A DNA stretch of 12,919 nt, taken from positions 1 to 12,919 of the forward strand of contig JBPCSL010000061.1 in the NCBI GenBank assembly GCA_051007175.1, in the 5' to 3' direction. Under the pieces are notes generated by a model, which worked only from the letters and a program-made list of their open reading frames with translations, was not told the DNA's origin and searched no databases. Source of the DNA: Mxb001 sp051007175. GTDB taxonomy: Bacteria > Actinomycetota > Actinomycetes > S36-B12. The translations under genes and the position numbers were made by a program. This document shows positions 1 through 6,743 of the stretch, one piece after another (position 1 is the first letter of the stretch; every line of letters starts with the position of its first letter).

Positions 1-821
1 TCGTCGACATCGCGGGCGAAGGTCTCCTCGTTGCCGATGCTCTTCTCGGCGGCGTCGGGCACGACATCGCGATCGTCGCGCCCCCAGGCGAGGTCGTGCA
101 GGCGCTGGCCGGAGGACTGGCCGAGGGCGCGGACGAGGGTGTCGACCGGGGTGTGGGCGATGTCGCCGACGGTGCGCAGGCCGAGGGAGACGAGGCGCTC
201 CTCGGTGCGCTCCCCCACTCCCCACAGCGCTGCCACCGGCAGGGGATGGAGGAAGGCGACGACGGCGTCGGCGGGCACGACGAGCAGCCCGTCGGGCTTG
301 GCCTGGGTGGAGGCGAGCTTGGCGATGAACTTGCTGGGGGCGACGCCGACGCTGCAGGTGATGCGCTGCTCGTCGTAGACGCGGGCGCGGATGAGCTCGG
401 CGATGCTCGTGGGCGAGCCGAGCCGGCGCACGGCGCCGGACACGTCGAGGAAAGCCTCGTCGAGGCTGAGCGGCTCGACGAGCGGGGTGATGGAGTGGAA
501 GAGCGCCATGACGCCGGCGCTCACCTCCGCATAGCGGTGGTGGCTGGGCTCGATGATGATCGCGTCGGGGGCGATGCGCCGGGCGCGGCTCATCGGCATC
601 GCGGAGTGCACGCCCATGGCGCGCGCCTCATAGGTGGCCGACAGGACGACGCCGCGCTGGCCGCCGCCGACGACGACGGGCTTGCCGCGCAGCTCGGGGC
701 GGGTGATGAGCTCGACGGAGGCGTAGAAGGCATCCATGTCGACGTGCAGGATGGGACACCCGCTGTCGTCGGAGCCGAGTCCGGTGGCACCGGCCACGCG
801 GCGAATCTGACTGCGGCTCAT
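1..821 (-). CDS. dinB: DNA polymerase IV (Y-family), 3' end beyond the left edge
   Basis: Y-family translesion DNA polymerase that extends past damaged template bases. The 273 visible codons cover the palm, fingers and start of the thumb/HhH region. Seen: HVDMDAFYASVE at residues 26-37, with D28 as the first metal-binding aspartate and Y33 at the steric-gate position, and SLDEAF at 119-124, with the catalytic pair D121/E122. CSVGVAPSKFIAKLAS follows, then GVGERT of the helix-hairpin-helix. The roughly 22 residues before the first aspartate are typical of actinobacterial DinB. The ATG at 821 is preceded by GAGGA and lies 16 nt after the dnaE2 stop, so it is probably the last visible gene of the SOS operon. 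The intact catalytic acids distinguish it from ImuB, the inactive Y-family partner of DnaE2 in other bacteria. The C-terminal little-finger domain and any clamp-binding tail are outside the window. The reading frame is open to the edge with no sign of damage. Confidence 0.95.
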   Translation of the reverse strand, partial: MSRSQIRRVAGATGLGSDDSGCPILHVDMDAFYASVELITRPELRGKPVVVGGGQRGVVLSATYEARAMGVHSAMPMSRARRIAPDAIIIEPSHHRYAEVSAGVMALFHSITPLVEPLSLDEAFLDVSGAVRRLGSPTSIAELIRARVYDEQRITCSVGVAPSKFIAKLASTQAKPDGLLVVPADAVVAFLHPLPVAALWGVGERTEERLVSLGLRTVGDIAHTPVDTLVRALGQSSGQRLHDLAWGRDDRDVVPDAAEKSIGNEETFARDVD

Positions 822-837
822 GCGCCCATCCTCGCGC

Positions 838-3800
838 CTACCACCCGCTGCTCCCCGGACTGGAGTGCCACAGCTTCGACGGTGCCTTCGCCGGGTCGTC
901 GCCCGCGGGCCGGATATCGGCGTAGGGAGACTGGCGGAAGCCGCTGGCGTGGACGAGCACTCGACGTGAGCCGGTCGGCTGCTCCGGTCGCGGTGACTCC
1001 CCGATGAGGGCGTGCACGGCATCGAGTCCCTCGGCCGACCACAGGTCGTGCACGCGGCCGAGCTCCCAGGCTCCCGTGGCCCGCAGGGAGATGCCGCGCG
1101 GCCCGGTGCGGCGGACCTCGCCGCGCACGAGCAGCAGCCACGACCCGAAGACGGTCGCGGCGTAGGGCCCCTGCGCATCCTCGAAGAACGTGGCATCGAC
1201 CGGGCCGGTGGCATCGTCGAGGGTGATGAAGACAACGCGGCGGCCACTGCGCACCGGCGGGGTCTGCACGGCGACCTTGACTCCTGCGATGAGGATCTCG
1301 GCCTTCGATCGGCAGGAGAGCAGGTCGCGGGCGCGCACCAGCGGCGGCCTCATCCCGGACAGCGCATCGAGCATCGGCGCGTAGAAGTCGACGACGTGGT
1401 GGCTGACGTCGAGGCCGAGGATCTCCAACTCGGCACGCACCCGCTCGCCCGCCGTCATCTCCGGCAGCCCGCTCAGCGGCGGCGGCGTATCGACGGCGAG
1501 GGAGTCGAAGCTGAGCTGCTCCACCTCGCTCTCGGTGCGATGCCGCCGCGGGCCGCCGCGGGCGAGGTCGGCGACCTGGAGCAGCAGGTCGCGCCGGGTG
1601 ACCCGACCGCGACGGCGCAGCCCGGCGGGGTTGCTCCCGATGCCGTAGAGGGAGTCGAAGGCGCCGGCGAGCACGAGCCGCTCGGCGATGGGCTGGCTCA
1701 CGGCGGCGCGATGCCAGAAGTCCGACAGGGAGGAGTAGGGACGGCGCGCGACGATGCGCTCCATCTCCGCATCGCTCATCCCCTTGACGTCGGCCAGCGA
1801 CAGCCGGATGCCATAGGCGCGGCCATCGGGCAGCTCCGGCGGCGGCGCGGAGCGGCTCGGCGCGCCGAGGATGGACGGTGGCGGCTCGTCGCCGGGCAGC
1901 ACCTTCTCGATCGCGTACGTCGTACCGGAGGAATTGACGTCGAGCCCGAGGATGGCGATGCCGAGGCTGCGGGCATCGTCGACGATGAGCCGCTTGGGGT
2001 ACATGCCCGGATCGTGGGTGAGGACGCCGGCGAGGAACGCCGCCGGATGGTGCGCCTTGAACCACGCCGACTGGTAGGTGGGTAGCGCGAAGGCCGCCGC
2101 ATGCGCCTTGCAGAAGCCGAAGGAGGCGAAGGCGCGGAGCACCTCCCACACCCGGTCGACGATGTCGAGGGCATAGCCGTGGGCGAGGGCCGCCGGGTAG
2201 AACCAGGCCCGCACGTCGTCCTGCCCCTCCGGTGAGCCCATGCTGCGCCGCGTCTCGTCGGCTTCGGCCAGAGAGCAGCCGGTCATCGTCGCGATGATGC
2301 GCAGCACCTGCTCGTGGAAGACGACGACGCCGTGGGTCTCCTCGAGGATCGGGCGCAGGTCGTCGTGGATGTAGAGGGCCTCGGCCCAGCCCTGCCGTGC
2401 CTTGAGGAACGGCGTCACCATGTCGGACTTCACCGGGCCCGGACGGAAGAGGGAGATATCGATGATGAGGTCGCCGAAGGTCTCGGGCGCGAACTTGCCG
2501 AAGAGCTCGCGCTGGCCCGGTGACTCGATCTGGAAGCAGCCGAGGGTGTGCGCGGACCGGATGAGGGCGAAGGCGCGGTCGTCGTCGTGGGGCACCGCGT
2601 CGAGATCGACGCGCTCGCCGTCGACGCGGGCGACCTCGTCGACGGCGTGGGCGAGCGCAGACTGCATGCGAATGCCGAGGACGTCGAGCTTGAGCAGGCC
2701 GAGCTCCTCGACGTCGTCCTTGTCGAACTGGCTCATCGGGTAGCCCTGGGCACTGGGCTGCACCGGGGTGCGATCGCGCAGGGTGGCGTCGGAGAGCAGC
2801 ACCCCGCAGGGATGCATGGCGACGTGGCGCGGCAGGCCGTCGAGACCCTCGACGAGATCCCAGAAGTGGTCGAGCTCGCCGCGCGCGGTCATCCGGCCGA
2901 GGCCGGAGTCGCGCAGCTCCGGCAGGTCCTGCAGGGCGCTGCGGGCATTGCGGGCGCGAATGTGGGGGAAGGCCTTGGCAAGGGCATCGATCTCGCCGGG
3001 CGGGAAGGCCAGCGCCGCGCCGACATCGCGGATCGCATGGCGCACCCGGTAGGTCTCCATCATCGACACGCAAGCGACGCGGTCGGTGCCGAAGCGCTCG
3101 AGGATCGCGTCGTACACCTCGAGACGTCGCGCGGACTCGACATCGATGTCGATATCGGGCAGGGCGCGGCGCAGCGTGGTGAGGAAGCGCTCCATGAGCA
3201 GGCCGTGGCGCATCGGGTCGACCCCGGAGACGCCGAGCAGGTGATTGACGAGGCTCCCCGCGCCGGAGCCGCGCGCGGCGACGCGGATGCCGCGGGCACG
3301 GGTGAGGTCGACGACCTCCGCGACGGTGAGGAAGTAGGGGGCGAAGCCGAGGGTGGCGATGGTGCGCAGCTCGGACTCCAGTCGATGACGGGCCTCGATG
3401 CGCTCGCCATCGCGGTAGCGGTCGAGGCCGGCCTCGCAGCGGGAGCGCAGGATCGCATCCGCATCGGCCTGCGCATCACCGACGACGACCTCGAGCTCGG
3501 GCACGAAGACCTCGCCGATGCCGAGGTCGGCCGCGGGATCGAGCGTGCACTCCCCCGCGAGATCGGCGGCGGCCGCGAGCAGGTCGCGGGCGGTACGCCG
3601 ATCCGCGCCCGCCGCCTGGGCCACCTCCTCGGCGAGGCTCGCCATCTCCGCGGTGGAGGCGAGATGGCCGAGGGCATTGGGCCGGTCGCGGTGGCGCTCG
3701 TCGAGCGGGACGAGCCGGCGTGCCGCGTCGAGCACGTCGACGACGCGCGCCTGACGCGGATCGGCGTAGCGCACGGCGTGGGCGAGCACGGGGACGATGC

Positions 3801-4476
3801 CGCGCTCGCGGGACCAGCCGAGGACGCGCGCGGCGACGGCCGTGGACTGGATGCCGCGGCGCGCCCGGTGGCTCACCACCTCCATGCGCAGCCGATCACC
3901 GAACGCCTCGCGCCATGGCGCGATGAGCGCGTCGGCAGCATCGGGGCGCCGCGCGGCCAGGGCCGCGACGACCGGCGACTCCGGGCCGAGCAGCGCGACG
4001 ACACCGTCGCTGTGCGCGGCGATCTGCTCCCACGTCGCCGCCGGAGCGTCGTCGTCGGTGGCGTGCATCGCCGTGACCAGGCGGCACAGCGATGCCCAGC
4101 CGCGTCGATCGCGGGCGAGGAGGACGGCGCGTGGATGGCGGGGGTCCACCCACGCGCCGCCCCTCAGGGGAACCCGACCTGGTCGGATCCCCTCGTCTGG
4201 AGGACGAGCGGCCGGAGGCAGGGGCCGCTCCACTCCATGGACGTGCGGGAAGCCAGCGTGCGGAGAGATCGCGAGATCGACGCCGAGGACGCAGCCGATA
4301 CCCGCCTCGGCGCAGGCCAGGGCGAACCGCACCGCGCCGTAGGCACCGTCACGATCGGTGAGCGCGAGCGCGGGCTGGCCATGCTCTGCCGCGCGCGCGA
4401 CGAGCGCATCGGGCATCGAGGCGCCGTAGCGCAGCGAGAACGCTGAGGCGACATGGAGATGAGCGAACGGGACCAC
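838..4476 (-). CDS. dnaE2: Error-prone DNA polymerase III alpha subunit DnaE2
   Basis: C-family polymerase used for damage-induced mutagenesis (1212 aa, at the long end for DnaE2). Layout: N-terminal PHP domain (HLHV at 5-9, TDRDGAYG at 40-47); palm with GSGAGSLV at 403-410 and PDIDIDVE at 440-447, whose D441 and D443 match E. coli DnaE D401/D403; third catalytic Asp D598 in LKLDVLG; fingers through about 830; HhH region about 890-960; OB fold about 1060-1115. EQLSFDSLA at 986-994 sits where DnaE carries its internal beta-clamp motif. The GTG start is 6 nt after the HEPN stop, and a GGGGTGAGG Shine-Dalgarno overlaps that stop, so translation is probably coupled. An ATG at 4478 lies in another frame and gives no DnaE sequence. 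DnaE2 rather than DnaE1 is inferred from the LexA-driven operon, the shorter PHP region and the adjacent dinB. Confidence 0.95.
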   Translation of the reverse strand: MVPFAHLHVASAFSLRYGASMPDALVARAAEHGQPALALTDRDGAYGAVRFALACAEAGIGCVLGVDLAISPHAGFPHVHGVERPLPPAARPPDEGIRPGRVPLRGGAWVDPRHPRAVLLARDRRGWASLCRLVTAMHATDDDAPAATWEQIAAHSDGVVALLGPESPVVAALAARRPDAADALIAPWREAFGDRLRMEVVSHRARRGIQSTAVAARVLGWSRERGIVPVLAHAVRYADPRQARVVDVLDAARRLVPLDERHRDRPNALGHLASTAEMASLAEEVAQAAGADRRTARDLLAAAADLAGECTLDPAADLGIGEVFVPELEVVVGDAQADADAILRSRCEAGLDRYRDGERIEARHRLESELRTIATLGFAPYFLTVAEVVDLTRARGIRVAARGSGAGSLVNHLLGVSGVDPMRHGLLMERFLTTLRRALPDIDIDVESARRLEVYDAILERFGTDRVACVSMMETYRVRHAIRDVGAALAFPPGEIDALAKAFPHIRARNARSALQDLPELRDSGLGRMTARGELDHFWDLVEGLDGLPRHVAMHPCGVLLSDATLRDRTPVQPSAQGYPMSQFDKDDVEELGLLKLDVLGIRMQSALAHAVDEVARVDGERVDLDAVPHDDDRAFALIRSAHTLGCFQIESPGQRELFGKFAPETFGDLIIDISLFRPGPVKSDMVTPFLKARQGWAEALYIHDDLRPILEETHGVVVFHEQVLRIIATMTGCSLAEADETRRSMGSPEGQDDVRAWFYPAALAHGYALDIVDRVWEVLRAFASFGFCKAHAAAFALPTYQSAWFKAHHPAAFLAGVLTHDPGMYPKRLIVDDARSLGIAILGLDVNSSGTTYAIEKVLPGDEPPPSILGAPSRSAPPPELPDGRAYGIRLSLADVKGMSDAEMERIVARRPYSSLSDFWHRAAVSQPIAERLVLAGAFDSLYGIGSNPAGLRRRGRVTRRDLLLQVADLARGGPRRHRTESEVEQLSFDSLAVDTPPPLSGLPEMTAGERVRAELEILGLDVSHHVVDFYAPMLDALSGMRPPLVRARDLLSCRSKAEILIAGVKVAVQTPPVRSGRRVVFITLDDATGPVDATFFEDAQGPYAATVFGSWLLLVRGEVRRTGPRGISLRATGAWELGRVHDLWSAEGLDAVHALIGESPRPEQPTGSRRVLVHASGFRQSPYADIRPAGDDPAKAPSKLWHSSPGSSGW

Positions 4477-4482
4477 ATGCCC

Positions 4483-4875
4483 TCACCCCGTCGCCGGCAG
4501 GGCCTGCTGCCGGTCCACGCGCAGCATCGTGCACACCTGGGCATGGAAGGACTCGGCATCGCGCAGCAGGTCATCGGCCTCCCGCTGCGAAACGACGGGA
4601 ATGCCGGCCTCGGCCGCGGAACGCTTCGTCGCGCTCGCCGCGAAGAACGACGCCCACTCGGCGAGCTCGGGGGCGATGACGGGCAGCACCGACCACACGC
4701 TGCGCAATCGGGATCGCCCACTCGTCGGGCGCGCCCGCGCGGCGAGCACCGCCGCGGCAGCACGCAGTGCCGCGAGATGGGCGCGCGCGTAGCGCTCCCC
4801 TGCCGTCTCGGCGACGGCCGCCTCGGTCAATCCGCGCTGCGCGGACCGGAGCAGGTCCTGGGTGGCGGTGGGCAT
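4483..4875 (-). CDS. SAV_6107-type HEPN domain protein in the SOS operon
   Basis: Small, mostly helical, alanine-rich protein of 130 aa. I recognise it as the actinobacterial SAV_6107-like HEPN family from RYARAHLAALRAAAAVLAAR (28-47), the PELAEWASFFAA segment (69-80) and the SQREADDLLRDAESF segment (96-110). HEPN proteins are often ribonucleases or nucleotide-binding partners with an R-x4-6-H motif. Here R28-YARA-H33 fits that spacing, but RNase activity for this family is inference only. No signal peptide or membrane segment is visible. The ATG at 4875 has a well-placed AGGGAGG; an in-frame ATG at 4890 has a weaker site. The gene starts 32 nt after the DUF6504 stop, ends 6 nt before dnaE2 and lies in the same frame as dnaE2. 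It is expected to be co-induced by DNA damage. Confidence 0.85.
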   Translation of the reverse strand: MPTATQDLLRSAQRGLTEAAVAETAGERYARAHLAALRAAAAVLAARARPTSGRSRLRSVWSVLPVIAPELAEWASFFAASATKRSAAEAGIPVVSQREADDLLRDAESFHAQVCTMLRVDRQQALPATG

Positions 4876-4907
4876 GGGTGCCTCCCTCATCTCGATGGGC
4901 ATTCCGG

Positions 4908-5237
4908 TCAATCGGCAATCCGGCTCAGCGACCAGGCCGGGCCGGATCGGGACAGGTCGTAGACCCCGGCACGGGCGCGCCGGACCGAGGCGGGGGCCGA
5001 GGAGGGGAAGGCCTCGACCCGCCAGACCTCGGCATCGTCGGAGGGCCCATCGTCGGAGGCCGCATCGTCGGAGGCCGCATCGTCGGAGGCCTGGGGCACC
5101 ATCTCCCACCAGGGACGCCCAGCGACCCAGTGGCCGAGGACCTCGGCCACGACGTACCGTCGACCGCGCCAGACGAAGTGGACAGGCGCCCCGGCGCGGC
5201 TGGTGGCCTCGACGGGAACGGCGTACCGGCGGCTCAT
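4908..5237 (-). CDS. DUF6504 family protein, first gene of the SOS operon
   Basis: A 109-aa soluble protein of unknown function. The recognised DUF6504 pattern is YAVPVEA (5-11), FVWRGRRYVV (21-30), VLGHWVAGRPWW (33-44), VWRVEA (71-76), GVYDLSR (91-97) and the C-terminal WSLSRIAD. These Trp/Arg-rich beta-strand-like blocks look like a small nucleic-acid or polymerase accessory fold, but that is a guess. Residues 51-70 are four SDDxx repeats that put an acidic linker in the middle of the domain. The start is ambiguous: an in-frame ATG at 5252 (adding MTGGA) has the same Shine-Dalgarno because a 15-bp unit is duplicated. I chose 5237 because family members usually begin close to RRY-x-x-PVE. 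It lies directly downstream of the LexA-overlapped promoter and shares an operon with a HEPN protein, DnaE2 and DinB, so a role in damage tolerance is inferred. Confidence 0.85.
   Translation of the reverse strand: MSRRYAVPVEATSRAGAPVHFVWRGRRYVVAEVLGHWVAGRPWWEMVPQASDDAASDDAASDDGPSDDAEVWRVEAFPSSAPASVRRARAGVYDLSRSGPAWSLSRIAD
5033..5092 (-). repeat. 15-bp tandem repeat, four units, inside the DUF6504 gene
   Basis: On the plus strand the units start CATCGTCGGAGG at 5033, 5048, 5063 and 5078. Units 2 and 3 are identical, and units 1 and 4 differ only near their ends. Read on the coding strand they encode SDDAA, SDDAA, SDDGP and SDDAE. The 15-bp period keeps frame, so copy number can change without breaking the gene. 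Confidence 0.95.
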
Positions 5238-5263
5238 GGCTCCTCCTGTCATGGCTCCTCCTG
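5234..5263 (-). repeat. Perfect 15-bp duplication of Shine-Dalgarno plus start codon
   Basis: The coding-strand unit CAGGAGGAGCCATGA occurs twice head to tail with no mismatch. Each copy holds an AGGAGG ribosome binding site and an ATG (5252 and 5237). The 15-bp period places both ATGs in frame, so the DUF6504 protein can start at either with identical local signals. Confidence 0.9.
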
Positions 5264-5270
5264 GCAGGTA

Positions 5271-5288
5271 TTCGAACAGGTGTTCGAA
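5271..5288. promoter_or_regulatory. LexA-binding site (SOS box)
   Basis: TTCGAACAGGTGTTCGAA contains the full actinobacterial SOS consensus TCGAAC-N4-GTTCGA (5272-5287) with 8-bp perfect inverted arms around a central GG. It lies 18 nt upstream of the outer DUF6504 start and overlaps the last base of the predicted -10 and the likely transcription start. Bound LexA would therefore block initiation of the four-gene mutagenesis operon. It is the only match to the consensus that I found in the window. Confidence 0.95.
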
Positions 5289-5317
5289 CAGTAGACGGAG
5301 GGTCCGACAGTCGTCAA
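5288..5317 (-). promoter_or_regulatory. Predicted sigma-70-type promoter of the SOS operon
   Basis: On the minus strand, TTGACG (5317-5312), an 18-nt spacer and TACTGT (5293-5288) form a near-consensus housekeeping promoter. The expected start at about 5281-5282 falls inside the LexA box and leaves a leader of roughly 30-45 nt containing the ribosome binding site. Confidence 0.75.
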
Positions 5318-5348
5318 GGGCCTCGGGGATCCCGGGGAGAATGCCGGG

Positions 5349-6128
5349 ATGACGACGGCAGCCGAGAAGTGGCGCGACGACCTGGCCTCCTGGGCCATCC
5401 CCGAGGAGATCCGCGCCCAGGCCCCCCAGGACCCGTGGATCCACCCGGTGCCGCAGTTCCTCGCCCCGGACGGCCCCATCCCCGACTCCCCCGCGCATGC
5501 CGCCGCGCGCGAGGCGCTGCCCGCGGGCGGCTCCGTGCTCGATGTCGGCTGCGGCGGCGGGCGCGCGGCGCTCGCCCTCGTGCCGCCCGCCGGAGTGCTC
5601 ATCGGCGTCGACCACCAGCAGGGCATGCTCGAGGCGTTCGCCGAAGCCGCGGGCAAGCGCGGCGTCGCGCACGAGGAGGTCCTCGGCGACTGGCCGGACG
5701 CCGCGGATCGCACGCCGACCGCCGACGTCGTCGTGTGCCATCACGTCGCCTACAACGTGTGGGAACTCCCCGAATTCGTGCGCGCGCTGTCATCGCATGC
5801 GCGTCGGCGCGTCGTACTCGAGCTGCCCGTGCGCCATCCGCTCACGTGGATGAACCCGCTGTGGAAGCAGTTCTGGGATCTCGATCGGCCGACATCGCCC
5901 ACGGCCGCCGATGCCCTGCAGGTCATTCGCGATGCGGGGTACGACGCGCATCTGGTCGAGTACGACGACGTCACGCAGCGCATCCCGCTCGATCCGCGCA
6001 TGCAGGCCGAGTCCGCGTGCATCCGGCTGTGCCTGCCGATCGACCGCGCCGACGAGGTGGCTGCCGCCGTGCAGGCCGCCGACGCGGGCATGCCGCGCCG
6101 GCTCGCCGCGATCTGGTGGGACGCCTAG
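5349..6128 (+). CDS. Class I SAM-dependent methyltransferase
   Basis: Cytosolic methyltransferase of 259 aa with a Rossmann fold. Motif I is VLDVGCGGGRAA (63-74), the acidic residue after strand 2 is in GVDHQQGMLEAF (86-97), and motif IV-like ADVVVCHHVAYNVWELPEF spans 125-143. A helical N-terminal 50 residues precede the fold and a substrate-recognition-like C-terminal part follows. The substrate cannot be told from sequence. The ATG at 5349 is preceded by GGGGAGA as a possible Shine-Dalgarno. GAGAAT 6 nt before the ATG could instead be a -10 for a leaderless message. It is divergent from the LexA promoter, with about 60 nt between the LexA box and its start, so repression could in principle affect it too, but no second operator is seen. 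Its TAG overlaps the stop codon of the convergent SRPBCC gene. Confidence 0.9.
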   Translation: MTTAAEKWRDDLASWAIPEEIRAQAPQDPWIHPVPQFLAPDGPIPDSPAHAAAREALPAGGSVLDVGCGGGRAALALVPPAGVLIGVDHQQGMLEAFAEAAGKRGVAHEEVLGDWPDAADRTPTADVVVCHHVAYNVWELPEFVRALSSHARRRVVLELPVRHPLTWMNPLWKQFWDLDRPTSPTAADALQVIRDAGYDAHLVEYDDVTQRIPLDPRMQAESACIRLCLPIDRADEVAAAVQAADAGMPRRLAAIWWDA

Positions 6129-6568
6129 ACGCGCTGACGCGCCTGCTTGGCCATGCGGTCGATCGACACCTCGAACGCCTTGCGCGCGACCGCACCCACC
6201 GGCTTCGCGAGGAAGCCGGGCAGCAGCGGCACGCGGATGTCCTCGAGCCAGGTGAGATCGCAGGTCGACTCCGACGTCGCGTGAACGGCGAGACGGACAT
6301 CGCCGGTGAGCACCGGGCCGATCTTGACGATCGAGGACGTCATCTGCTGAGGGTCGAGTGACCCCACGCGCATGCGATCGGGGAGCGCGAGCGGGCCCAG
6401 GCCCGTCGTCGCGACGAACGTCGTACCGACTCCCCCATCACCGGATTCGATGACGACGCGCGTCATCGGGACCCAGCGCGCGTGACCGCGCCAGTCGATG
6501 AGCTCGTCGAACGCCGTGCGCGCGGGGATATGCAGATGCCGGAGGACCTCGAAACGCACTCGTGCCAT
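6125..6568 (-). CDS. SRPBCC (START/Bet v 1-like) family protein
   Basis: A 147-aa protein with the polyketide cyclase/dehydrase-type ligand-binding fold. The N-terminal strand VRFEVLRHLHIPARTAFDEL leads into DWRGHARWVPMTRVVIES (residues about 22-39), the usual helix-and-strand opening. GVGTTFVATTGLGPLALPDRM, a long middle strand pair and a C-terminal helix ending in ARKAFEVSIDRMAKQA follow. Such proteins bind hydrophobic ligands or act as lipid/polyketide-modifying enzymes; the ligand here is unknown. The ATG at 6568 has GAGGAAGGA just upstream. Open reading upstream of this ATG has no family similarity and was excluded. A TACCGT at 6604-6599 on the minus strand may be its -10, with no good -35. 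It converges on and overlaps the methyltransferase by 4 nt. Confidence 0.85.
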   Translation of the reverse strand: MARVRFEVLRHLHIPARTAFDELIDWRGHARWVPMTRVVIESGDGGVGTTFVATTGLGPLALPDRMRVGSLDPQQMTSSIVKIGPVLTGDVRLAVHATSESTCDLTWLEDIRVPLLPGFLAKPVGAVARKAFEVSIDRMAKQARQRV

Positions 6569-6743
6569 CGCGGATCCTTCCTCGGTGTGGGTGTCTCCAC
6601 GGTACTGCGAGTGGTGGCGGTGCGCTCGTCGGCGGGATGCGTGATGCGGGTACGCCGTTACCGGGTGTGGGTCGCTCCCCCTCATCCACAGCTCGATGTC
6701 GCAGCGTCGAAGGAATGTCAGACCCCCGTGGAAGTGTCGGGGC
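6569..6743. other. Intergenic region between divergent SRPBCC and HNH genes
   Basis: About 175 nt that must hold both promoters. The only candidate I see is a weak TACCGT for the leftward gene. No strong inverted repeat, terminator, RNA gene or LexA box was recognised. Confidence 0.5.

Noticed and set aside
1..821. ImuB rather than DinB.
   Set aside because: Residues D28, D121 and E122 are all present, as are the PSKFIAKLAS and HhH segments. ImuB normally lacks these acids.
818..3073. Minus-strand open frame of 751 codons within dnaE2.
   Set aside because: It is an alternative frame of the real dnaE2, extremely Arg/Pro/Ala-rich with no motif. The dnaE2 frame carries all catalytic residues.
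2548..4446. Plus-strand open frame of 632 codons opposite dnaE2, and similar long frames at 96-1007 and 1012-2085.
   Set aside because: They are antisense to well-conserved polymerase genes. Their compositions are typical of shadow frames in GC-rich DNA (G/A/E/R/D-rich, no domains), and no ribosome binding site supports them.
5033..5092. Possible CRISPR-like or origin iteron array.
   Set aside because: The units are only 15 bp, directly abutting with no spacers, and lie in frame inside a coding gene.
4876..5109. N-terminal extension of the HEPN frame up to 5109.
   Set aside because: It overlaps the DUF6504 gene and is repetitive (GLRRC-like, from the 15-bp repeats). The internal ATG at 4875 has a proper Shine-Dalgarno.
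4862..6361. Plus-strand open frame of 499 codons across the SOS promoter and the methyltransferase.
   Set aside because: It reads through the LexA box and out of frame of the methyltransferase, and the product is low-complexity Arg-rich.
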